The position numbers and the translations under genes are program-made. Source: Aquimarina sp. U1-2 (GTDB taxonomy: Bacteria > Bacteroidota > Bacteroidia > Flavobacteriales > Flavobacteriaceae). From it: DNA of 64,000 nucleotides. The stretch is taken from NCBI RefSeq assembly GCF_017897595.1, contig NZ_JAGKIK010000015.1:34066-98065 (forward strand), given 5' to 3'. Positions 42,391-51,479 of the stretch are shown here, piece by piece. Numbering within the stretch: position 1 is the first letter of the stretch; each line of letters begins with the position of its first letter. Below the pieces are notes generated by a model. The model saw only the letters and a program-made list of their open reading frames with translations, did no database searches and was not told the origin of the DNA.

Positions 42391-43440
42391 TTAAATAATT
42401 AACATTGCATCACCATAAGAGTAAAACTTATACTTTTCTTTTACTGCCTCTTCATATGCTTTTTTAACAAAATCGTGTCCTGCAAATGCGGAAACCATCA
42501 TAAGCAATGTTGATTTTGGTGTATGAAAATTAGTAATCATACAATTGGCGATACTAAAATCATATGGAGGAAAAATGAATTTGTTCGTCCATCCTCTAAA
42601 TTCATTTAAAGTCCTTTCTGATGAGACTGCGCTTTCTAATGCTCTCATTACTGTAGTACCCACAGCACAAATTTTCTTTTTATTATCAATTCCGCTATTT
42701 ATTACACTAGTAGCATGAGCGGTAATATATGCCTCTTCACTATCCATTTTATGCTTGGATAAATCTTCAACTTCTACAGGGTTAAATGTTCCTAACCCTA
42801 CATGCAAAGTAATCTCTGCAAAATCTACTCCTTTAATTTCTAAACGCTTCATTAAATGTTTAGAAAAGTGAAGTCCTGCAGTTGGAGCAGCAACAGCACC
42901 TTCATTTTTCGCATAAATGGTTTGGTATCTTTCTTCATCCTCAGGCTCTGTATCGCGTTTGATATACTTTGGTAAAGGTGTTTCTCCCAAATCTGTAAGT
43001 TTTTGCCTAAACTCGTCATAAGAACCGTCATAAAGAAAACGTAACGTACGACCTCTAGAAGTGGTATTATCTATAACTTCGGCCACCAAACTTTCATCAT
43101 CACCAAAGTATAATTTATTCCCGATACGTATTTTGCGAGCAGGATCTACCAAAACATCCCAAAGGCGCGTTTCAGAATTTAATTCTCGTAATAAAAACAC
43201 TTCAATTCTTGCTCCGGTCTTTTCTTTATTACCGTATAATCTAGCAGGAAAAACTTTGGTATTATTAACCACCATTACATCATTAGGTTCAAAATAATCA
43301 ATAAGGTCTTTAAATTCCTTATGTTCAATGGTTTGCTCCTTCCTATTTAAAATCATCAAACGAGACTCGTCTCTATTTTCTGCCGGATACTCTGCCAATA
43401 ATTCTTGCGGAAGATTAAAATTGAAATGTGATAACTTCAT
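42391..43440 (-). CDS. queA: S-adenosylmethionine:tRNA ribosyltransferase-isomerase
   Basis: QueA transfers the ribosyl part of SAM to preQ1 in tRNA, giving epoxyqueuosine. It opens with '[20 protein letters not shown]', then '[20 protein letters not shown]', the family motif '[20 protein letters not shown]', '[18 protein letters not shown]' and the C-terminal '[18 protein letters not shown]'. The 349-residue length is normal. Start ATG 43440, 77 bases after aroA on the same strand. Confidence 0.97.
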   Translation of the reverse strand: MKLSHFNFNLPQELLAEYPAENRDESRLMILNRKEQTIEHKEFKDLIDYFEPNDVMVVNNTKVFPARLYGNKEKTGARIEVFLLRELNSETRLWDVLVDPARKIRIGNKLYFGDDESLVAEVIDNTTSRGRTLRFLYDGSYDEFRQKLTDLGETPLPKYIKRDTEPEDEERYQTIYAKNEGAVAAPTAGLHFSKHLMKRLEIKGVDFAEITLHVGLGTFNPVEVEDLSKHKMDSEEAYITAHATSVINSGIDNKKKICAVGTTVMRALESAVSSERTLNEFRGWTNKFIFPPYDFSIANCMITNFHTPKSTLLMMVSAFAGHDFVKKAYEEAVKEKYKFYSYGDAMLII

Positions 43441-43517
43441 TCTAGTGTATTTTTTTGAAGGAGCAAATATACAATCTCGCTATAGCGGTTGTCAAGTAAA
43501 ATGGAATATATTTATTT

Positions 43518-44738
43518 TTACAGTATCTTAAACCCTAGTTTTTTTAAATCAGACCAAAAATCAGGATATGACTTTGAAACCACATCAGGATCTTCGATAT
43601 TTATAGAAGTTCTTAATGCTAGAGGAGCAAATGCCATTGCCATTCGATGATCATTATAAGTAGCTATAGAAATATCTGATCGTATCGAACTTGCCGGTTC
43701 TAAACATAAAGTATCGTTGGTTATGGTAATGACCCCTCCCAATTTTTCGATTTCTACCTTTAGCGCCTGCAATCTATCGGTCTCTTTTATTTTTAAGGTA
43801 TGTAACCCTGTAAGGAAACAACCCAATTTTAACCCAAAACAACTTACTACAATGGTTTGAGCAATATCTGGAGAATTAGATAGATCTAACGTTTCTGGCA
43901 TTTGTACATCATTCATTACCTTGGTTAAAGTAATAGAATGATCATGGTATGCAGTTTTTACCCCTAGATGTTTATAAATTCCTGCTAGTGCAGAATCACC
44001 TTGATAACTCTGCTTTTTATAACTCTTGAGCGTTACTGAAACATTCACGTTTGCCAGTGCAATAATCCCATAATAATATGAAGCAGAACTCCAATCAGAC
44101 TCTACGGTAATTTTTGAAGCAAGTTTCTTAGTATTTGGTGGTATAACTATTTTATTGTGTTCAAATGTTCCTGCTATACCTACATCTTCTAATAAACGTA
44201 GTGTCATATTAATATAAGGTATAGATGTTACTTTCCCTTGAAGATTGATGATTAAACCTTTTGGTAGAGAAGCTGCAACCAACATAAGTGCCGATATGTA
44301 TTGGCTACTTACATTTGCCTTGAGTTCAATTTGACGGGTCAGAGGTTGTTTTCCTATAATTTTAATAGGTGGGTATCCTTCTTCTTTCTCATAACTAATC
44401 TCACATCCTATCTGTCGTAAAGCATCTACTAGTATTTTTATGGGTCTTTCTTGCATTCTTTGACTGCCAGTAAGTATAATTTCTCTACCATCATTTATAG
44501 CAAAAAAAGCGGTCAAAAAACGCATAGCGGTACCGGCATGGTGTATATCGACAATCATCTCATCACTTTGTAACGCTTTTTGCATGAGTTGTGAGTCATC
44601 ACTATTAGACATATTTTCTATGCTGATATCGGGATACAACGCCTGCAAAATCAATATTCTATTGGTTTCGCTTTTTGAACCTGTGATTTTTAATGTTGTA
44701 TTTTCAATAGTAGGAATGTAGGCTAATTTCAAACTCAT
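43518..44738 (-). CDS. aroA: 3-phosphoshikimate 1-carboxyvinyltransferase (EPSP synthase)
   Basis: Catalyses the sixth step of the shikimate pathway. Seen are 'ITGSKSETNRILILQALYPD', 'HAGTAMRFLTAFFAINDGRE', 'SQRMQERPIKILVDALRQIG', 'KETDRLQALKVEIEKLGG' and 'NDHRMAMAFAPLAL'. At 406 residues it is shorter than the ~430 of E. coli, which is usual for Bacteroidota members. It lies in a string with a small membrane protein and a MazG-like gene, with a 1-base gap upstream, so they form one operon ahead of queA. The rest of the aromatic pathway in this window is at 51-55 kb. Confidence 0.95.
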   Translation of the reverse strand: MSLKLAYIPTIENTTLKITGSKSETNRILILQALYPDISIENMSNSDDSQLMQKALQSDEMIVDIHHAGTAMRFLTAFFAINDGREIILTGSQRMQERPIKILVDALRQIGCEISYEKEEGYPPIKIIGKQPLTRQIELKANVSSQYISALMLVAASLPKGLIINLQGKVTSIPYINMTLRLLEDVGIAGTFEHNKIVIPPNTKKLASKITVESDWSSASYYYGIIALANVNVSVTLKSYKKQSYQGDSALAGIYKHLGVKTAYHDHSITLTKVMNDVQMPETLDLSNSPDIAQTIVVSCFGLKLGCFLTGLHTLKIKETDRLQALKVEIEKLGGVITITNDTLCLEPASSIRSDISIATYNDHRMAMAFAPLALRTSINIEDPDVVSKSYPDFWSDLKKLGFKIL

Positions 44739-44739
44739 A

Positions 44740-44994
44740 TTATCGATTTGATTTTCGTTTTCTTAACTCAAAATAATACGCCATAATCATACCGTATAGC
44801 AATCCGCCAACAATTCTGGAAACGGTATATTTTATCCAATTTCCATTTGCAATTTTATCGTTTATGAATGAAGCTACAGCAAGCCCATTGTAATGCATAA
44901 AATGTTCTATTACACTAAATATGATTATAAAACCAAGACCAATGTATGCGGTAGACATCCAATATTTTTTTGAAGAAAGGACTTTTTTAAACAT
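44740..44994 (-). CDS. Small two-helix membrane protein
   Basis: An 84-residue protein I cannot assign. It has two hydrophobic helices ('TAYIGLGFIIIFSVIEHFMH' and 'IVGGLLYGMIMAYYFELRKR') separated by a polar loop, and a basic C-terminus, so both ends are likely cytosolic. It shares one base with the stop codon of the MazG-like gene (TAATG) and ends 1 base before aroA, which supports a real gene in a tight operon. It may be a family confined to flavobacteria. Confidence 0.7.
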   Translation of the reverse strand: MFKKVLSSKKYWMSTAYIGLGFIIIFSVIEHFMHYNGLAVASFINDKIANGNWIKYTVSRIVGGLLYGMIMAYYFELRKRKSNR

Positions 44995-45320
44995 TATTTC
45001 AGCTTTTGATTGTTGTGATGTCGATTGTGGTCTCGTTTCGTTTTAAGGTCTAGTTTTTTGTTAAAAGCCTCCTGAAGATTGATACCTGTTTGATTGGCTA
45101 AGCACAATATTACGAATACAACATCGGCTAACTCTTCACCCAGGTCTTTATTTTTATCACTTTCTTTTTCACTTTGCTCACCATATCGACGCGAAATGAT
45201 CCTGGCTACTTCTCCTACTTCTTCTGTAAGTTGTGCCATATTTGTAAGTTCATTAAAGTAGCGCACGCCATGATTTTTAATCCATTCGTCGACTGCCTTT
45301 TGTGCGTTTTGGATGTTCAT
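44994..45320 (-). CDS. MazG-like nucleotide pyrophosphohydrolase
   Basis: A 108-residue all-alpha NTP pyrophosphohydrolase of the MazG superfamily. The metal-binding helices are visible: 'LTEEVGEVARIISRRYG' (E-E-x-x-E) and 'LGEELADVVFVILCLANQTG' (E-x-x-D), followed by 'KKLDLKTKRDHNRH'. Such proteins hydrolyse non-canonical or excess nucleoside triphosphates to monophosphates. It starts 1 base after the DUF3857 gene ends and is coupled to the next gene, so it belongs to the same operon as the two DUF3857 genes and aroA. Confidence 0.85.
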   Translation of the reverse strand: MNIQNAQKAVDEWIKNHGVRYFNELTNMAQLTEEVGEVARIISRRYGEQSEKESDKNKDLGEELADVVFVILCLANQTGINLQEAFNKKLDLKTKRDHNRHHNNQKLK

Positions 45321-45321
45321 A

Positions 45322-47349
45322 TTATATTTTTTTTAGCACTATTTGCTCATTTTCTTTTTCTACAACTTGATTGTAAAATTGCTTTATATATGGATATGAT
45401 ATTGAAGGAAGAAAAGGTTTAGCAATGGTTTCGTTTACTACAACTTGAATCATTCCATTCGCTATTCCAGATCTAAATGTAAAAGAACCCATACCATTTG
45501 GCAGTTTAAATGCTTTAGGTTTAGGTAATGTGACCACCTCATAGTCTTCTGGAATTTTGATATTTACCATGTAGGTATTTGTGAAACCATATCCAAAATC
45601 TATAGGATGCTCTCTATTTTCAGATTTAAAAAGATTCTCCTTATCCCTTAAGAATAATAATGGAGAAAAATACATCTCTTCATCAATTAGTTCAATTTGA
45701 TTGTAAGATATAAAATTAAAGCTCTCGCTTACCCCTTTTCCGTAGTCATTTATACCTTTAACGTCGTATTCTTTAATTTCTTCAATTTCGTATTTCGCTT
45801 TAAATTTCCCTGCTTTACTTTCTATATCTCTTTCGCCGTATTTAGTTCTAAATGCATGAGCAAGATAATCCATATGACGAACATTGAATTTACCACTAAT
45901 CATACCTTCGCCGTCGATTTCACATTGTATATTATATCGATCCATTGAAGGATTTTCTGGTCTAAGACTTACTTGCTGAGATGTTCCATTACTCGCAATT
46001 ATTCTTCCAGAACCTCGGATAACTCGATCAGGTAAAACATTAGGAACTCCATATTTATCTGTCGCATCTAGGTATGCTATGCTTCCATCTACCAATTTCA
46101 CTCTTGTAATTACATAATTAAAACCATCTAATGTAGGAAAAAGTGCCATAACTCTATTACTAGAACTTACTAATACAGGATTAGCATCCAGTCCCATATA
46201 TGACAACATCGCAGTAAGCATTATGTTGATTTCTGCGGCGTTTCCTGTTTTTTCTTTATAGGCTTTTTTAACTCCTATACTAGTAGCAACAGCGTATTTT
46301 CCATTCCAATTCATTCTGTTTTTAACGTATTCAAATACTTTTGAAAGCTTAGTGGCTTCGTTTTCTGTTTTAGAAACTATTGCTTTAAGATCTTCTTCAT
46401 AATAATTTTTCTTTTTTAATTCACCGCCAAAATTCTCACTTTTAAATATTGTTTTAGTTACATCTTCCCATGTGGTTGAATAATATTTGATAGGTTGGTT
46501 AGGAAAATTAATATGTGACAACTCGTAATTTATGGATGAGATATAATTTTTAATATTTCCCGAATAAGGCTCAACTTTAAACGCAGGCACGTTCGTCGAA
46601 TTAATAGTATTAATAAAAGTTTTAAAATCAATAGTACTTGTGGTAGTATTTGAGGTAACCGGACTGCTAAAACCACCTCCGGTTCTGGTCTTATTTGTAT
46701 GTGCAATTTTATCTAATTTACTATTTTCCTTTAAATTTATCGGAAGGTATCCTGAAGTAAATTTTTTAAAATGAAAATATTCAGGAAAATTAAGGCTTAC
46801 ATTTAGTTGTTTTATTGGAATTTCATATTGAAGATTGATCTTATCTATATTAAATAGAAATGGTGAAATAATTTTATATTTATATTCAATAACAGATCCT
46901 TCTTGTAAAGATGGCATTGTAAACTTTACCTGATCATAATATTCTGAATATTCATTCTTAAAAATTCCTTCTCCTTTAAGTTTGGTCTCTATAACTTTCC
47001 CATCAATTAAACTATAAGTAAATCCCTTTAAACCGACTACTTTTTCATCTTCGCTTCTCTGTTTATATAGAAAAATTTCGTCTGTTGCATAATCAAAGCC
47101 TTCTTTTTTATATAATTTCACTCTCTTATGCACCTCGGTCATTAATTGGAACCCCTGTGATTGATTATAGTTAATAGAAACATTCTTATTCTCATACAAA
47201 ATCACAGCATTGGCTGAGCTATCAAGAGGATATGATTGTTCTAACAGTTCTTCTTTGGAAACTTTCCCAAACTTATATTCTTGGGCAGTTCCAATATTGA
47301 TTGCTACAATTAGCATAAAAACTAATTGCAAATTGTTTATATACTTCAT
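45322..47349 (-). CDS. DUF3857/transglutaminase-like protein, catalytic residues lost
   Basis: A 675-residue exported protein (signal 'NLQLVFMLIVAINIGTAQ'). The DUF3857 part spans about 40-260 ('VHKRVKLYKKEGFDYATDEI', 'LQEGSVIEYKYKIISPFLF'). The transglutaminase-like core follows (about 320-430), but the catalytic Cys is Ala371 ('KTGNAAEINIMLTAML') and the His is Tyr412 ('GFNYVITRVKLV'); only the Asp of 'AYLDATD' remains. It is probably a non-enzymatic binding fold. A C-terminal beta domain (DUF3858-like) ends the protein. It lies 11 bases after a paralogous gene that keeps the Cys and His. Confidence 0.85.
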   Translation of the reverse strand: MKYINNLQLVFMLIVAINIGTAQEYKFGKVSKEELLEQSYPLDSSANAVILYENKNVSINYNQSQGFQLMTEVHKRVKLYKKEGFDYATDEIFLYKQRSEDEKVVGLKGFTYSLIDGKVIETKLKGEGIFKNEYSEYYDQVKFTMPSLQEGSVIEYKYKIISPFLFNIDKINLQYEIPIKQLNVSLNFPEYFHFKKFTSGYLPINLKENSKLDKIAHTNKTRTGGGFSSPVTSNTTTSTIDFKTFINTINSTNVPAFKVEPYSGNIKNYISSINYELSHINFPNQPIKYYSTTWEDVTKTIFKSENFGGELKKKNYYEEDLKAIVSKTENEATKLSKVFEYVKNRMNWNGKYAVATSIGVKKAYKEKTGNAAEINIMLTAMLSYMGLDANPVLVSSSNRVMALFPTLDGFNYVITRVKLVDGSIAYLDATDKYGVPNVLPDRVIRGSGRIIASNGTSQQVSLRPENPSMDRYNIQCEIDGEGMISGKFNVRHMDYLAHAFRTKYGERDIESKAGKFKAKYEIEEIKEYDVKGINDYGKGVSESFNFISYNQIELIDEEMYFSPLLFLRDKENLFKSENREHPIDFGYGFTNTYMVNIKIPEDYEVVTLPKPKAFKLPNGMGSFTFRSGIANGMIQVVVNETIAKPFLPSISYPYIKQFYNQVVEKENEQIVLKKI

Positions 47350-47360
47350 AATTGATTTGT

Positions 47361-49274
47361 TTATTGTTGTTTAAGTACTATTCTTGATTTGTCTATTTTT
47401 TTGATCCGAGATCTGAATTCTCTATATTTCTCGTACTTTTCTTTCGGAAAAATCCCGTCAACTATCTTCAGAAATCTTTTGAATCTTATTTGTGATTCAT
47501 CTAATTTTTCTAACTCATAGATATACTTTCCAAATTCTGTTTCCAAAGTTTTCTTTTCTGGTAAGTTACGTACAGTATAGTCCTCTGGTAGGTTAATTAT
47601 ATATTCATCAGTATGCACATAACCTCTTGATATGACTAAAGGAGTAACTCTATTTTTGTATTTTGGAAAACTGCTTTGATCACAGCTAAACATATTAGGC
47701 ATTAATAAAAAGCGATCCCCTACCTTTTTTGTATAGGAAGTACAGGACACTTCAATATCCTCGGTAAATAATACGGTGTCTCTATTATTCTTAAATTCTA
47801 CAGAATTGATTTCTAAATTATTAACATATCCCCATTTCTTCTTGTAATGTAATTTTTGATCTTTAGGTTCCTGATATTGAATATCATAATTCCCATTGTA
47901 TTCCAATCCTTTTGATTCCCTTTTTAAAGTAGCGACCATTGATTTATCGGTATTCAATTTTATGGTAGCAACTGTGTTCAAAATATTTTCCTGAGGCTTA
48001 TATTTTTTAGTTCTCTTTATCTCACCTCCTTCTGGTTTTACTACCAAAACGTTTCTGTCATCTGTAAAATCACCAATAAAATTGAATGGCATCGTTTGAC
48101 TGGTACATTCTAACCAAATTTCTTCATCTTGATACGGTACATTTAAAATTACATGATTGCCTTGCATTGAAACAAAATCTGAATCGATATCCCTTTTTTC
48201 TTGTGCATAAACGATCGTATAATAAGAGGTGATCTTTTGGCTATCTAATAAAGCCCTAGTGTAATTTGTAAGTGCCTTACAATCTCCATAGCCTAATCTA
48301 TCTACGTCTGAAGCTAAAAATGGCATCCATCCACCAATACCTAATTGTACACTTATATATCTTGTTTTATCCTGAACATATTCGTATATTAATTTTACTT
48401 TTTCTTTATCGGTTTTGGCATTAGTGACCAAGGTATTTATCTCTTCTATCGTTTCGAGAGGCAGTTCATTTCTTCCTGATAAAAGTTTATCGTATTGCCA
48501 TTTTCCAAAGGATTTCCAATCGCTTGCAGATCCTTTGACACCTTCCAAAAAAAAGTCATTTAAGGTAACTTTTGCTTCTGGCACCATGTCTAAATACGAA
48601 GGACTTAATACTTCTGGTTGTCTTGGAAGTACATTTAGAATAAGAAATGAAATCTCATGATCTGTTTTATTCTTAATAATTGAATATCCTTCAAAATTGG
48701 ATTCTTTAATTCTTATTGGAATTGAAGTAGTATTTAAAACTTTATAGGACGACTTTTGAATTCCAAGTTTGGAAGCTCTAACAGGAACCCAGGAGGGTAT
48801 AAATGCTGTTGTAGAACTTTCTACTTCACTTTCCCAAGCAAGTGTATATGGATAAGATATCGCAGTATAATCAATATATTTTATGCGATTATCATTCATC
48901 AAAGAAATTCCATCAAAAGCACTTCTATCTTTAAAATCTTTCTTCTTATATCTTTTTATTTCTTTTCCTGAAGCGTCATAAACAATGGCCCCAAGTTTCT
49001 TAATATGTATAGATGGGTCATACCCTTCATAAGAATCAGCATATCCATCCCCAAACTTGTTAAGAACAGTGATAATCCTCTTTGTCTTTGTGGTAATTGA
49101 ACGTATAGAGTTGATTTCTACTATGATTTCTTCGGATCGCACAACAGCGTTCGCACCCCTGATAAGTATCGAATCAATTTGAGCTACTCCCAGGTTTGCA
49201 TCTTCTTGTGAAAAAATATTACAAAAAGTCAATGGTATTAAAACCACTAGAAGTTTTAGTGATCTTTTTTGCAT
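47361..49274 (-). CDS. DUF3857 and transglutaminase-domain protein
   Basis: A 637-residue exported protein (signal 'SLKLLVVLIPLTFCNIFSQ'). DUF3857 occupies about 35-230 and the transglutaminase-like fold about 285-400. Cys332 in 'GYGDCKALTNYTRALLDS' and His374 in 'MQGNHVILNVPYQDEE' are kept. The third residue, usually Asp, is Glu389 in 'IWLECTSQ'. It could thus be an active cysteine peptidase or transglutaminase in the periplasm. It is the first of two tandem paralogues, 14 bases after which the degenerate copy's gene runs to the MazG-like gene. The substrate is unknown. Confidence 0.87.
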   Translation of the reverse strand: MQKRSLKLLVVLIPLTFCNIFSQEDANLGVAQIDSILIRGANAVVRSEEIIVEINSIRSITTKTKRIITVLNKFGDGYADSYEGYDPSIHIKKLGAIVYDASGKEIKRYKKKDFKDRSAFDGISLMNDNRIKYIDYTAISYPYTLAWESEVESSTTAFIPSWVPVRASKLGIQKSSYKVLNTTSIPIRIKESNFEGYSIIKNKTDHEISFLILNVLPRQPEVLSPSYLDMVPEAKVTLNDFFLEGVKGSASDWKSFGKWQYDKLLSGRNELPLETIEEINTLVTNAKTDKEKVKLIYEYVQDKTRYISVQLGIGGWMPFLASDVDRLGYGDCKALTNYTRALLDSQKITSYYTIVYAQEKRDIDSDFVSMQGNHVILNVPYQDEEIWLECTSQTMPFNFIGDFTDDRNVLVVKPEGGEIKRTKKYKPQENILNTVATIKLNTDKSMVATLKRESKGLEYNGNYDIQYQEPKDQKLHYKKKWGYVNNLEINSVEFKNNRDTVLFTEDIEVSCTSYTKKVGDRFLLMPNMFSCDQSSFPKYKNRVTPLVISRGYVHTDEYIINLPEDYTVRNLPEKKTLETEFGKYIYELEKLDESQIRFKRFLKIVDGIFPKEKYEKYREFRSRIKKIDKSRIVLKQQ

Positions 49275-49301
49275 ATAATTATTTATTTTGGGTGGGGTAG
49301 G

Positions 49302-49754
49302 TTATTCTTTACTCTTTGTATCGATGATTATTGTAACTGGTCCATCATTAAGTAATGATATTTTCATATCAGCTCCAAATATACCAGTTCCAACTTTTTT
49401 TCCCAAATTCTTTTCTAATTGGTTAATAAAGCTTTCATATAAAGGTATCGCGATTTCGGGTTTTGCCGCTTGTATATAACTTGGCCGATTGCCTTTTTTC
49501 GTACTTGCATGAAGTGTAAATTGACTTACAACTATAGCCTCACCATTCATATCAACCACGCTTTTATTCATTACTCCGTTTTCATCACTAAAAATTCTCA
49601 ATTTGGAGATTTTTGAGGACAACCATATACTATCTTCTGAAGTGTCTTTATTTTCAATTCCAATAAGAATTAGCAAACCGTGTTGTATGTTTGCGATTAT
49701 TTTTCTCTCAACTGACACTGATGCTTTAGAAACTCTCTGTATTACTGCTCTCAT
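49302..49754 (-). CDS. dtd: D-aminoacyl-tRNA deacylase
   Basis: Dtd hydrolyses D-aminoacyl-tRNAs and Gly-tRNA(Ala), a translation quality step in the cytosol. The 150 residues contain the family's two cross-subunit motifs: 'VVSQFTLHASTKKGNRPSY' (S-Q-x-T-L) and 'LLNDGPVTIIID' (N-x-GP-V-T), with 'GTGIFGADM' before it. Start ATG 49754, length normal. It lies between rsgA and the first DUF3857 gene, all on the minus strand. Confidence 0.96.
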   Translation of the reverse strand: MRAVIQRVSKASVSVERKIIANIQHGLLILIGIENKDTSEDSIWLSSKISKLRIFSDENGVMNKSVVDMNGEAIVVSQFTLHASTKKGNRPSYIQAAKPEIAIPLYESFINQLEKNLGKKVGTGIFGADMKISLLNDGPVTIIIDTKSKE

Positions 49755-49883
49755 TTAGTTATTCTTTAAAACAAATTGTTGATTTAAGTTTAAAGTGCAA
49801 GTATACATTGTTTGTGTTTCATTTTTTGAAACTGAAATGTTTTTTTTAATTTATTGTCCAAACTTGATTTTTATGCCTAAGTA

Positions 49884-50834
49884 TTATTCTTCGTCGTAAT
49901 TGTTTTTTCTATAACTCTCCTCTTCGCCTTCCAAAATTTGCAGATAACTTTTGTATCTCGACCAGGCTATTTCTTCGTTATCCAAAGCCTTTTTAATAGC
50001 GCATTTAGGTTCATTAACATGCAAGCAATTATTAAATTTACATTCAGATTTTAAATTAAAAAATTCTGGAAAATAATCCCCTAATTCTTCTTTATCCATA
50101 TCGACAACTCCAAATCCTTTGATGCCCGGAGTATCAATGATTTTGGCTCCAAAACTTACATCAAACATTTCTGCAAATGTAGTTGTATGCTGACCTTGTT
50201 GATGCTGGTCGCTTATCGCTGCCGTTTTTAATGCCAAGTCGGGCTCTATTAAATTCACCAGTGTCGATTTACCAACACCGCTATGTCCAGAAAACATGCA
50301 CACTTTATCCCTCATTAACGCTTTAACTTGATCAACATTTTTTCCAGTTTTAGCAGAAATCCCTATACATTCGTAGCCAATCTTTCTATACAAAGCCGCA
50401 AGATATTTTACTTCGAGAAGTTCTTCTTCGTTATAGGTGTCAATTTTATTAAAAAGCAAAACTGCCTTGATTGTGTAGGCCTCTGCAGTTACCAAAAATC
50501 GATCAATAAAAGCTGTAAAGGTAGGAGGGTTATTAAGCGTAATTATCAAAAATACCACATCAATATTAGCAGCTATAATATGAGTTTGTTTTGATAGATT
50601 TACAGACTTTCTGATGATATAATTTTGACGTTCATGAATATGTTCGATCACTCCGGTTTCCTGATCATTTTTGGTTTCAAGTTTGAAATCTACTCGATCA
50701 CCTACCGAAACCGGATTGGTACTTTTTATATCTTGAATTCTAAATTTCCCTTTTATACGGCATTCATAAATCGTACCGTTATCTGTTTTTACGGTATACC
50801 AACTTCCTGTAGATTTATATACTGTGCCTGTCAT
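49884..50834 (-). CDS. rsgA: Ribosome small-subunit GTPase RsgA
   Basis: RsgA is a circularly permuted GTPase that helps the final maturation of the 30S subunit. The OB fold is at the start ('GTVYKSTGSWYTVKTDNGTI'), then G4 'LLFNKIDTYNEEELLE', G1 'FSGHSGVGKSTLVNLIEP', G3 'IDTPGIKGFGV' and the C-terminal zinc knuckle 'CKFNNCLHVNEPKCAIKKAL'. The longest frame begins with GTG at 50840; I prefer the ATG two codons inside, at 50834, giving 316 residues. It is divergent from the small secreted protein gene at 50953. Confidence 0.95.
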   Translation of the reverse strand: MTGTVYKSTGSWYTVKTDNGTIYECRIKGKFRIQDIKSTNPVSVGDRVDFKLETKNDQETGVIEHIHERQNYIIRKSVNLSKQTHIIAANIDVVFLIITLNNPPTFTAFIDRFLVTAEAYTIKAVLLFNKIDTYNEEELLEVKYLAALYRKIGYECIGISAKTGKNVDQVKALMRDKVCMFSGHSGVGKSTLVNLIEPDLALKTAAISDQHQQGQHTTTFAEMFDVSFGAKIIDTPGIKGFGVVDMDKEELGDYFPEFFNLKSECKFNNCLHVNEPKCAIKKALDNEEIAWSRYKSYLQILEGEEESYRKNNYDEE

Positions 50835-50952
50835 TACCACAAAGATGCAACTATTAAAAATTTTATAATACTAATTTTTTCTTTATTCAGAAAAATAATG
50901 GCATAACTATTGAGTTATAGAAAAGATTATTAATCATTAAAAACAAATCAAT

Positions 50953-51408
50953 ATGAAAAAACATCTAACATTCATTGCAGTATTCTTTCTTGGTCTTACC
51001 ACTACTTTTTCGCAAGACACTTACGAATTTCAAATCGTAACCGTTATCGAATCGATTGTACCCAGTGGTTTGGGAAGATCCAGAATGCTCACCACCAACG
51101 AAGTTAGAGACTATAAAGAGTTTACCTCTACTCGAACTGGAGAAAACGATAAAAGAAACAAATCAAATCGTGAAGAAATTCGTGTAAAGGGGTTCGACGA
51201 AACCAAATTATTGAACTTTTTTAATCTTGGCGGAATCCGTTTTCAAAATATAGCAGCAAACGATGCTATAGTCACTTCAAAAATCAACGAAATGTCGACA
51301 CAAGGCTGGGAGCTAGCTTTTGTTAATAGTGGTGTCGAAAGCTTCGGTGGAAAAGGAGATGGCAATGGAATTTACATAACTCGATATACCTTTAAGAGAA
51401 AAAAGTAA
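50953..51408 (+). CDS. Secreted protein of unknown function, 151 aa
   Basis: A small exported protein: signal peptide 'MKKHLTFIAVFFLGLTTTFS', cleavage near FSQ. The mature part is charged, with 'EFQIVTVIESIVPSGLGRSR' and 'INEMSTQGWELAFVNSGVES'. The phrase QGWELAFV followed by a Tyr-rich strand ('IYITRYTFKRK') recalls DUF4177-type small proteins, but I cannot assign a function. It is a single-gene unit, divergent from rsgA, and ends at the shared terminator at 51420-51456. Start ATG 50953. Confidence 0.7.
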   Translation: MKKHLTFIAVFFLGLTTTFSQDTYEFQIVTVIESIVPSGLGRSRMLTTNEVRDYKEFTSTRTGENDKRNKSNREEIRVKGFDETKLLNFFNLGGIRFQNIAANDAIVTSKINEMSTQGWELAFVNSGVESFGGKGDGNGIYITRYTFKRKK

Positions 51409-51419
51409 ATAACAGTTAT

Positions 51420-51456
51420 AAAACGGAGTCAAGTTAAAAAACCTTGGCTCCGTTTT
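51420..51456. terminator. Bidirectional terminator between convergent units
   Basis: AAAACGGAGTCAAG at 51420-51433 pairs with CTTGGCTCCGTTTT at 51443-51456 (one G-T), with a 9-base loop and A/T runs on both sides. It serves the small secreted protein gene and, on the other strand, the end of the Phe/Tyr operon. Confidence 0.85.
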
Positions 51457-51479
51457 GAATTAATACTGTACCTTCTAGA

